Of a stretch of DNA of 10,653 nucleotides, positions 1 to 5,912 are shown one piece after another. The position numbers and the translations under genes were made by a program. The DNA comes from Candidatus Zixiibacteriota bacterium (lineage in GTDB: Bacteria; Zixibacteria; MSB-5A5; GN15; FEB-12). The notes beneath the pieces were generated by a model. That model did no database searches, had not been told where the DNA came from, and saw only the letters and a program-made list of their open reading frames with translations. Numbering within the stretch: position 1 is the stretch's first letter; each line of letters begins with the position of its first letter. The stretch lies in the NCBI GenBank assembly GCA_029932795.1, contig JAOZPL010000039.1, positions 1-10,653 of the forward strand. The letters are read 5' to 3'.

Positions 1-578
1 ACGCGGAGAACGTCGGGACCCTTGTCAGACGAGATACCTGTTGACTCTATCAGACCATTGGAAATCTTGCGATTGGAGTAACGGACTTTGAAGTTCTCAA
101 TACCTAGGTGCTCAAAGATGCTGACCATGGCGGCGATGATCTCGGCATCGGCCAGCATATTCTGCGTCCCAACGATATCAATATCAAACTGCATAAACTC
201 CCGAAAGCGTCCCGGCCCTGGTTTGTCCACCCTCCAGATATTGCCGTACTGATAGCGGCGAAAGGGCAGTGGCAGATTCGGCTGTGAGGCGACATAACGA
301 GCCAGCGACAGCGTGAACTCGTAACGCAGTGCCATCTCGACATCATCCGGCCCGACAAAACCAAAAAGCTCCGCCAGTGAGTCCCTTGTATAATGAGCGC
401 CCAAGAGCGCCTCCGCGTATTCCAGCGAGGCCGTCTGAAGCGGCAGAAAACCCATCAACTCGACCACTTCCCGCACCCTGGACAGCATTTTCTCACGTGC
501 GATCTGCTCAGAGGGCGGGTAATCCCTAAACCCTTTGAGCACGCGCGGCTTGACCTTGTCCTTTTTCGTCTTTGCCAT
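1..578 (-). CDS. hisS: Histidyl-tRNA synthetase, N-terminal 192 codons (cut by window edge)
   Basis: Class II aminoacyl-tRNA synthetase that charges tRNA-His with histidine in the cytoplasm. The frame opens with an ATG at 576-578 (MAKTKKDK...) and runs off the left end of the window without a stop. The sequence shows KGFRDYPP near residue 15, the usual HisS entry motif, then RYEFTLSLARYVA, matching the substrate-pocket segment usually written RYDLTxPLARYVA. The class II motif 2 follows as FRRYQYGNIWRVDKPGPGRFREF, ending in QFDIDIVG. The KPGPGRFRxFMQFD form is, from memory, typical of alphaproteobacterial HisS rather than the E. coli type. The related HisZ regulatory subunit is less likely because motif 2 is intact, but the second histidine motif and the anticodon domain lie outside the window. 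No clear Shine-Dalgarno precedes the ATG. The gene follows the PrpD-like gene on the same strand after 95 bp, and that gap carries a strong dyad. Confidence 0.93.
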   Translation of the reverse strand, partial: MAKTKKDKVKPRVLKGFRDYPPSEQIAREKMLSRVREVVELMGFLPLQTASLEYAEALLGAHYTRDSLAELFGFVGPDDVEMALRYEFTLSLARYVASQPNLPLPFRRYQYGNIWRVDKPGPGRFREFMQFDIDIVGTQNMLADAEIIAAMVSIFEHLGIENFKVRYSNRKISNGLIESTGISSDKGPDVLR

Positions 579-600
579 TACCAGTCACATAAACTGATGT

Positions 601-630
601 TGCTATCCTTTAAGGCGATAAAGGTTAGCA
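601..630. promoter_or_regulatory. Imperfect palindrome upstream of hisS (operator or leader hairpin)
   Basis: The arms are TGCTA-T-CCTTTA (601-612) and TAAAGG-T-TAGCA (619-630), with a 6-nt centre. All 11 outer positions pair and only the single internal T/T position does not. It lies 22 bp upstream of the hisS start. On the minus strand, a weak promoter-like pair (TTTTCA at 644-649, TAACCT at 622-627, 16-bp spacer) would place the -10 element inside the right arm, as expected for a repressor operator. No T-run follows on the minus strand, so it is a poor intrinsic terminator for the preceding genes; four T's follow it on the plus strand. The dyad is seen directly; its role is inferred. Confidence 0.4.
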
Positions 631-673
631 TTTTGAATTAGATTGAAAAGTTTTTTTGGGATGGACATATCCC

Positions 674-2041
674 CTATATTACCAGCCCCGCCATGAAATC
701 ACGGGCTGATATCTTATGACAGTTAAATATCATATCTTTCATTTCCACCTGCTGCCTGCTGCCAAGCAGAGAACTCGACAGGGCATTGAACTTCACTTCC
801 AAATCTTCCATCGTCATCGGCTCACGCGGGTCACCCTTGGGATACTCGAGATAGGCCGAGTATTCCTTTTGATCTTTTGTCCGTATGGTGACTTTCGACG
901 GCTGTTTGGCCGGAAACATCCGTTCAAACTCCTCCGAGGCCTCCCCCTTGATCTTATCGATCACCTCCCAGATGTGGGGATCTTCCATCTTTTCATCCGA
1001 AAATGTTGCGGTTGTAACCTGGCGGTCAACTATGGCTGCGGCCAGACAGTACGGCAAGGAGTGGTCGGCGGTCTCCCGCGAATCGGGGCGATACTTGTGC
1101 GGGTCGAATAGAATATCACATGCCCGCGCAATAGTCCTAACTGTTACCGATTCAATCTGATCGTATGCAATATCGTTTTCTTTAATCACTTTCAACGTGC
1201 AGGTGAGATGCGTGTGGGTTAGCGCTTCGGTTGGGAAAGCTTTCATGCTGCATTCCAGAACCTTGAACTTCTCCCCCAGGTTGCCAACCAGCTTATCCTC
1301 GTCCCACTTGGGGCCAAATGTATCCATGAATCCTTCTTTGCCCTCGAAAACCGCCTCCGTGCCACTATATCCGTTCTGAGCCATGAGGGCGGCAAACACG
1401 CCCGCCTGGACAGCCATGGGATCGACGGTGTTTTTCATCATGGTCAGTTTTCCCGCGGTCGGACATCCGATCGTGTGGCTGTGGCAGCCGCTGATGCCGA
1501 TAGCGTTGACCATCTGGTCGGGCGTAAGCCGCAGCAGCTTGCCGGCTACAATCGGCGAAACGAACTGGGTAAGGGTAGCGTGATGCCATTTGCGCTCGCG
1601 TACGCCGGGAACGGCAAATTCACAAAGCCGCATCTCAAACTCATAAGCAAGCACGATGGCGGTGATGACCTCTTTCATCGAGGCACCGACCATCTCCCCT
1701 GCCGCCAGCGCAGCCGGAATGAGATCGGAAGGATGCGAGGGGTCCTCTTTCCAGTAGATGTCGTTGAAGTCAAGCGCCCGGACCATCAGCGAATTCACCA
1801 GCGTCGCATTGACCACAGGCATCTTGTCTCCAAAGCCGATGAGTGTAGCTTCCTCTTTTCCTCCCATGTCCGTATAGATGTCACGTAGGATGTTGACATC
1901 TTTGGTATGATACCCACCGTAAGCGCAGCCGATGGAGTCATAGAGAAACCGCTTGACTTCGTGAACGACGTCATCGGGGAGGTCATCGTATCTCAGATTG
2001 ACCGCAAACTCAGAAATCTTTCGTGATATTGTTTTTTCCAT
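674..2041 (-). CDS. MmgE/PrpD-family protein (2-methylcitrate dehydratase / cis-aconitate decarboxylase superfamily)
   Basis: 455 residues, the usual full length of the MmgE/PrpD family. Members include PrpD (2-methylcitrate to 2-methyl-cis-aconitate), citrate dehydratase MmgE and cis-aconitate decarboxylase (ACOD1/CadA), all cofactor-free cytoplasmic enzymes. Family landmarks: FLYDSIGCAYGG near residues 32-43; RALDFNDIYW with a following HPSD (His103) near 88-106; His153/His154 before a GKLLRL helix; GKLTMMKN with Lys203; the AVQAGVFAALMAQ helix; EGKEGF; and TADHSLPY in the C-terminal domain. His103, His153/154 and Lys203 fall about where ACOD1 has its active-site His103, His159 and Lys207 (alignment by eye). 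The start is the ATG at 2039-2041, with only a weak AGGCG-like ribosome site. It lies 76 bp downstream of the aconitase-like gene and is probably co-transcribed with it. That pairing suits a dehydratase feeding an aconitase-type hydratase, as in the methylcitrate cycle. Substrate is not decided by the sequence. Confidence 0.9.
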   Translation of the reverse strand: MEKTISRKISEFAVNLRYDDLPDDVVHEVKRFLYDSIGCAYGGYHTKDVNILRDIYTDMGGKEEATLIGFGDKMPVVNATLVNSLMVRALDFNDIYWKEDPSHPSDLIPAALAAGEMVGASMKEVITAIVLAYEFEMRLCEFAVPGVRERKWHHATLTQFVSPIVAGKLLRLTPDQMVNAIGISGCHSHTIGCPTAGKLTMMKNTVDPMAVQAGVFAALMAQNGYSGTEAVFEGKEGFMDTFGPKWDEDKLVGNLGEKFKVLECSMKAFPTEALTHTHLTCTLKVIKENDIAYDQIESVTVRTIARACDILFDPHKYRPDSRETADHSLPYCLAAAIVDRQVTTATFSDEKMEDPHIWEVIDKIKGEASEEFERMFPAKQPSKVTIRTKDQKEYSAYLEYPKGDPREPMTMEDLEVKFNALSSSLLGSRQQVEMKDMIFNCHKISARDFMAGLVI

Positions 2042-2117
2042 AAAACGCCTGTAACGTTGTGTATGTCTGGCTTCTCTCCCTGCATACGCTCGGTATCAGA
2101 GCCCGACCGAATTAAGC

Positions 2118-4085
2118 TTACAACCTTCCTTTCACCCAGTTCTCCAGCCCGCCCGCCACAACCAGTTCCTGGGCGGCGACGCCGATCGGGCTGATAGGAT
2201 ATGTCCTGCCATCAGCCTCAATAATAGAATTGACGAAGTCAATCTTTGCCTGAATCCCTGTTCGTACTGTCAATTGCTTAGTGCCGAATTTCTCTTTGAT
2301 ATCGCGTGAAAGTTCAGGGGCTTCGATAGCAAGGAAGCCGTTGTTGAGAGCATTCCGCCGGTAGGTTTCGCTAAACGATCCGGCCAGTACCAGCCGTATG
2401 CCGCGGTACTTGAGCGCGGTTGCGGCCTGCTCACGGGAGCTGCCGGTCCCGAAATTGAAACCGCCGACCAGAATGTCTCCCTTCTTAACCAGCTTCCCGA
2501 ACTCCGGATCGTAGTTTTCCATCGCCACTTCAGCTTGCTGCTCAGGTGTAAAATCATCTCGATAGGTATACTTACCGGGATAGATACCGTCAGTATTCAG
2601 ATTATCCTGATGGCAAAAAATCAATTCCCCGGTGATCTGTTCAGGGAAGCCCTCAATAATGCGAACCTTTTCCTCAGATGGAGCCAGCTTCTTCCCAGCC
2701 TCAACCTTTGCCACGATTTTAACCGGCTCAACTGCACCCGGCAGATTGATCTTCCCTGCCACCGCCGAAGCCGCCACTACCTCCGGTGAAGCCAGGTAGG
2801 TCTGAGCGTTTTTAGAACCCATGCGACCCTTGTAATTCCGGTTTGTGGCCGAGATACCGACTTCGCCATCCTCCAGAAGCCCCTCCCCTAGCCCGATACA
2901 GGGGCCACAACCGGGTGGAAGCGGAATTGCCCCGGCCTCCAGCAGTGCTTGCCAGTCGCCCCTGCGCTCACTCTCTGCCTGCACCTCACTCGAAGCCGCA
3001 GCGATGTAGAACCTGACATGATTGGCTACAACCTTGCCTCTCACGATGTGGGCAGCTGCGGCAATATCATCAGCACGGCTGTTCACGCAGGAGACAAGAT
3101 AAGCTTTGTCTATTCTGATATTCCTCTTACTCAACTCAGAAACCGGCGTCATTTCCTTAACCATATCCGGTCCCGCCACATATGGCGAAACTGTATTCAA
3201 GTCAAGCATTATATATATGGCGTAACTGGCATCATAGTCAGCGGTTACAGGTTCCTTCAAAAGGCGAGCAATTCGTTCCTCATTCATTCGTGGATGCTGG
3301 TCTTTTCTATCCCTGTCCGATGGCACTCCCGCTGGTTCGCGTTTCTGGATAAACTCCACCCTGCTCCCCAACCAGTTAATCGTCACCTCATCAGCCGGAA
3401 ACAGGCCGGCCAGCGCTCCCCACTCGGTAGTCATATTGGCGATTGTCAACCGATCGTCGATCGTCAGCCCGGCAATTCCGTCACCGACAAACTCAACCGC
3501 ATGATTAAGCACTTCATCATGGTTGAAAAAACCGCACAGCGTGATAATAACATCCTTACCGGTTACACCGGGACGTAGCTTTCCTTTCAATTCTACCCGC
3601 GCCACAGGCGGCACCTGCCACCAGGTTCTACCGGTAGCCCAAATTGCGGCAGCGTCGGTACGGACAATCGGCGTCCCCAGACAGCCCAGCCCGCCATACA
3701 TGTTGGAGTGGCTGTCGGACGCAACCACCATCGTCCCCGGCCAGGCATAGCCTTCCTCACACATGATCTGGTGTCCTATCCCCCGGCCCGCCGGGTAGAA
3801 ATCGACTCCCATTTCCTTTGCGAAGGCCTCGATCTTCGCATACTTCTCAAGATTCTTTGCACTCTTGTCCTGAACATTGTGGTCAAGTGCGAATACGACC
3901 TGTCGCGGATTGGCAATCCTGTTGGCGCCGATAGATCTGAATTTGGGGATAACCGCCCCGGTGTTGTCATGGGTCATGACGTGCGCCGGTTGAATCGAAA
4001 GGTAGTCGCCACTTCTGACCACCTGTCCCGCATCCAACCCGACCGCAAATCGCTGGGCGATCTTCTCGATGAAATTCTGCGCCAC
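2118..4085 (-). CDS. LYS4-type single-chain (homo)aconitase, 4Fe-4S hydro-lyase
   Basis: 655 residues, with the four-domain aconitase fold in one chain. Such enzymes isomerise a tricarboxylic acid through a cis-alkene intermediate. The N-terminal part shows MTHDNTGAVIPKF, FALDHNVQDKS, YPAGRGIGHQIM and VASDSHSNMYGGLGC. The cluster ligands are visible as Cys333 (VSCVNSR) and Cys393/Cys396 (GCGPCIGLG), followed by ATNRNYKGRMGS. The swivel domain has DNLNTDGIYPGKYTY near residue 491 and GTGSSREQAA at 546-555, which includes the catalytic-base serine. These signatures match, from memory, fungal homoaconitase LYS4 much better than bacterial AcnA, AcnB or LeuCD. The substrate could be homocitrate, citrate or methylcitrate. 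The start is a GTG at 4083-4085, two bases after the stop of the HD-protein gene, so translation is probably coupled. The N-terminus (VAQNFIEKIAQRFAVG) aligns with family starts. No ribosome site of note is seen. Confidence 0.92.
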   Translation of the reverse strand: MAQNFIEKIAQRFAVGLDAGQVVRSGDYLSIQPAHVMTHDNTGAVIPKFRSIGANRIANPRQVVFALDHNVQDKSAKNLEKYAKIEAFAKEMGVDFYPAGRGIGHQIMCEEGYAWPGTMVVASDSHSNMYGGLGCLGTPIVRTDAAAIWATGRTWWQVPPVARVELKGKLRPGVTGKDVIITLCGFFNHDEVLNHAVEFVGDGIAGLTIDDRLTIANMTTEWGALAGLFPADEVTINWLGSRVEFIQKREPAGVPSDRDRKDQHPRMNEERIARLLKEPVTADYDASYAIYIMLDLNTVSPYVAGPDMVKEMTPVSELSKRNIRIDKAYLVSCVNSRADDIAAAAHIVRGKVVANHVRFYIAAASSEVQAESERRGDWQALLEAGAIPLPPGCGPCIGLGEGLLEDGEVGISATNRNYKGRMGSKNAQTYLASPEVVAASAVAGKINLPGAVEPVKIVAKVEAGKKLAPSEEKVRIIEGFPEQITGELIFCHQDNLNTDGIYPGKYTYRDDFTPEQQAEVAMENYDPEFGKLVKKGDILVGGFNFGTGSSREQAATALKYRGIRLVLAGSFSETYRRNALNNGFLAIEAPELSRDIKEKFGTKQLTVRTGIQAKIDFVNSIIEADGRTYPISPIGVAAQELVVAGGLENWVKGRL

Positions 4086-4087
4086 TG

Positions 4088-4621
4088 CTATTTAACCAGC
4101 TCAAAATCGATAAAATCAGCATGATGAAAGATGACACTTTCAGGGCTGCGCTTCTCCCCCGTGCCTTCTTTGGAATGAGTGGCAATGATATGCATCACTT
4201 CGGAGGGCAGCCCATGCTTGAAGGCCAAGCCGACTCCGCTGAAGGGATGCCGAATATGCTTGCCGTAATCAGATTTGACTGGCTGCCCATCGACAATTTC
4301 AAACTCCAGCAGTTTGCCGACATCGGCCAGCAACGCCCCGGCTATCAGGTAATCCCGGTTGACTTTTGTCTTCCTCGCAGCGTGAATATCATCCAGCACC
4401 CTATCAACAGCCATACACATTCTGCAAACGGCTCGCACGTGGTCGATAAACGTAATCTTGACATTCTCCGCAAGCAGCGTAAAGGGTATATTGCGAAGTA
4501 ACTCCTCGGTCCAGCCGCGAAAGGCAATCGCTTCCTCCCAGCAGGCGACCACTTTGTCACGCAATTCGCGATCCCTTATCTCATCTATCTCAGGAAGAAG
4601 TCTTACAACAAGTCCTTTCAT
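4088..4621 (-). CDS. HD-domain protein with altered HD dyad, first gene of the aconitase/PrpD operon
   Basis: 177 residues. It resembles small uncharacterised HD-domain proteins of the form 'RxLLPEIxEIxDxELRxKVxxxWEEA' found in bacteria and archaea. Metal-site landmarks by eye: His61 (IDHVRAV), then LLADVGK at 97-103, His125 (RHPFSG), His149 (IATHSKEG), His166/His167 and Asp169 (HHADFID). In the family the dyad normally reads LLHDVGK. Here codon 99 is GCC, so the histidine is alanine, while Asp100 and the other ligands remain. A catalytic HD phosphohydrolase is therefore doubtful, and a binding or regulatory role is possible. The ATG at 4619-4621 is preceded by an AGAGACGG stretch that can act as ribosome site. 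It is the promoter-proximal gene, and its stop lies two bases before the GTG of the aconitase-like gene. The true function is unknown. Confidence 0.82.
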   Translation of the reverse strand: MKGLVVRLLPEIDEIRDRELRDKVVACWEEAIAFRGWTEELLRNIPFTLLAENVKITFIDHVRAVCRMCMAVDRVLDDIHAARKTKVNRDYLIAGALLADVGKLLEFEIVDGQPVKSDYGKHIRHPFSGVGLAFKHGLPSEVMHIIATHSKEGTGEKRSPESVIFHHADFIDFELVK

Positions 4622-4663
4622 AGCCGTCTCTTTGTCTGAACGTTTGTAACTCGGTAACAGGAC

Positions 4664-4692
4664 ATGATATTACCTGCCCCCTGTTCAGTCAA
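4664..4692 (-). promoter_or_regulatory. Sigma70-like promoter for the HD/aconitase/PrpD operon
   Basis: Read on the minus strand, a -35 box TTGACT (4687-4692) and a -10 box TATCAT (4664-4669) are separated by exactly 17 bp. Each box matches the consensus at five of six positions. Transcription would start near 4656, giving a leader of about 35 nt before the ATG at 4621. The 8-mer GGTAACAG occurs twice in the same orientation around it, at 4653-4660 over the predicted start and at 4726-4733 upstream of -35, 73 bp apart. That could be a regulator site pair or chance. Confidence 0.55.
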
Positions 4693-4874
4693 ATGCTTTT
4701 TGTAGTTGAACCGGCAAGCTGCTTGGGTAACAGACAATGAATCATAACCTGCAGCCTGAGTAAAAAAAATCACTTGGCTTTGAGATCAATGCTTGCTTTT
4801 ATTCAAAGGTATGAGCAACAGATAGCTGCTTCAGATACAGACTTAGATGATGAAAGAAGTCTTAGGAGAAATCG

Positions 4875-5819
4875 ATGTCAAAGAATTTTGCTATAACCGG
4901 CGTCGGTGGGTATGTTGCACCCCGCCACCTGAAAGCTATCAGAGATACCGGAAACGTCCTGCTGGCAGCAGTCGATCCCAGTGACTCGGTGGGCATACTG
5001 GATCAATATTTCAGTAACGTAGCCTTCTTCACGGAGTTTGAACGTTTTGACCGTCACTTGGAGAAACTTCGCCGCCAGGGAGAAAACAAACAAGTCCAAT
5101 ATGTCTCTATCTGCTCGCCGAACTACCTGCATGATGCCCACGTCCGATTTGCCCTTCGAATCGGCGCTGACGCCATCTGCGAAAAACCGCTGGTCCTGAA
5201 CCCCTGGAACCTTGACGCTCTGGCGGAACTGGAGCAGGAGAGCGGACATCGTGTCAGGACTATCCTTCAATTGCGAGTGCACCCGTCTCTGATCAAGCTC
5301 AAGAAAGAGATAGAACAGAAAGGCGGCACTGGCAAGCGCGAGGTTCACCTGACATATATAACCTCGCGGGGTAATTGGTATCTGGTATCATGGAAAGGAC
5401 AGTTAGAACGCTCGGGAGGTCTGGCGACCAATATCGGCATCCACTTTTTCGATCTCTTGATCTGGCTGTTCGGCCCGGTTGAACATAGCGAGGTTCATGT
5501 GAGCAAGCCAAAACGAACCGCCGGCTATATTGAGTTGGCTAACGCCAGAGTAAAATGGTTTCTGTCGATAGATCGCCAGGATCTTCCCGAGGAAAACGCC
5601 CGGCAGGAACAGACCACATTCCGCTCTATTACAATTGATGGCAAGGAAATCGAGTTCTCCGGCGGATTCACCGATCTCCACACCCGGGTTTATGAGGAAA
5701 CGCTGGCCGGTGGCGGCTTTGGCCTGGAGGATGTCCGCCCGTCGATTATGCTGGCCCACGATATTAGAGTGGCACAGGCAATAGGCAAGAACCAGAATGC
5801 ACATCCTTTTCTAAGGTAA
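4875..5819 (+). CDS. wlbA: WlbA/WbpB-type UDP-N-acetylglucosaminuronate 3-dehydrogenase (Gfo/Idh/MocA family)
   Basis: 314 residues, the expected length for WlbA/WbpB. These enzymes use NAD to oxidise C3 of UDP-N-acetyl-glucosaminuronic acid, the first committed step toward UDP-2,3-diacetamido-2,3-dideoxy uronic acids of surface polysaccharides. Visible features: a Rossmann start ITGVGGYVAPRH (residues 7-18); SVGILDQYF and FFTEFERFDRHLEKL, characteristic of this subfamily; SICSPNYLHDAHVRFAL; the catalytic Lys in EKPL (Glu103-Lys104-Pro105); YITSRGNWYLVSWKG; GGLATNIGIHFFDLL with His190 and Asp193; and a C-terminal GFTDLHTRVYEE. The ATG at 4875 has a good ribosome site, AGGAGA at 4864-4869. It is transcribed alone: the left neighbour diverges and the right neighbour converges. 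None of the usual partners (aminotransferase WbpE, acetyltransferase WbpD, epimerase WbpI) is in the window, so the pathway context is missing. A related hexose oxidoreductase with another substrate is possible. Confidence 0.9.
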   Translation: MSKNFAITGVGGYVAPRHLKAIRDTGNVLLAAVDPSDSVGILDQYFSNVAFFTEFERFDRHLEKLRRQGENKQVQYVSICSPNYLHDAHVRFALRIGADAICEKPLVLNPWNLDALAELEQESGHRVRTILQLRVHPSLIKLKKEIEQKGGTGKREVHLTYITSRGNWYLVSWKGQLERSGGLATNIGIHFFDLLIWLFGPVEHSEVHVSKPKRTAGYIELANARVKWFLSIDRQDLPEENARQEQTTFRSITIDGKEIEFSGGFTDLHTRVYEETLAGGGFGLEDVRPSIMLAHDIRVAQAIGKNQNAHPFLR

Positions 5820-5912
5820 TCAGGCTGCTGTTGTCCCTCCGTAGCTTGTTCGCATTGGGGGAAACATGCCGCCCGGTCAGGCAGCTGTACCTCATAGTCC
5901 GATAGCTGTCAT

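Noticed and set aside
393..641. 82-codon plus-strand open frame across the hisS start and upstream region
   Set aside because: It overlaps clear HisS sequence on the other strand, has an Arg/His/Gln-rich composition typical of antisense frames, and no ribosome site.
649..672. Run of seven T followed by a GGGAT-6-ATCCC hairpin just after the PrpD stop
   Set aside because: On the minus strand, where termination would be needed, the hairpin is followed by A's rather than T's, so it does not have the form of an intrinsic terminator for that operon.
2949..3578. 209-codon plus-strand open frame antisense to the aconitase-like gene
   Set aside because: The opposite strand encodes a full set of aconitase motifs here; this frame is a shadow of that coding sequence and has no recognisable domain.
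4083..4085. Possible frameshift or fusion at the HD protein/aconitase junction
   Set aside because: The HD frame ends in a normal TAG at 4088-4090 and the aconitase starts with GTG two bases later with a family-typical N-terminus; this is ordinary tight operon spacing.
5820..5912. Convergent gap between wlbA and GDH, examined for a bidirectional terminator
   Set aside because: Only short imperfect matches (CAGCTG, CAGGCTGCTG versus CAGGCAGCTG) were found; no stem with a T-run on either strand.
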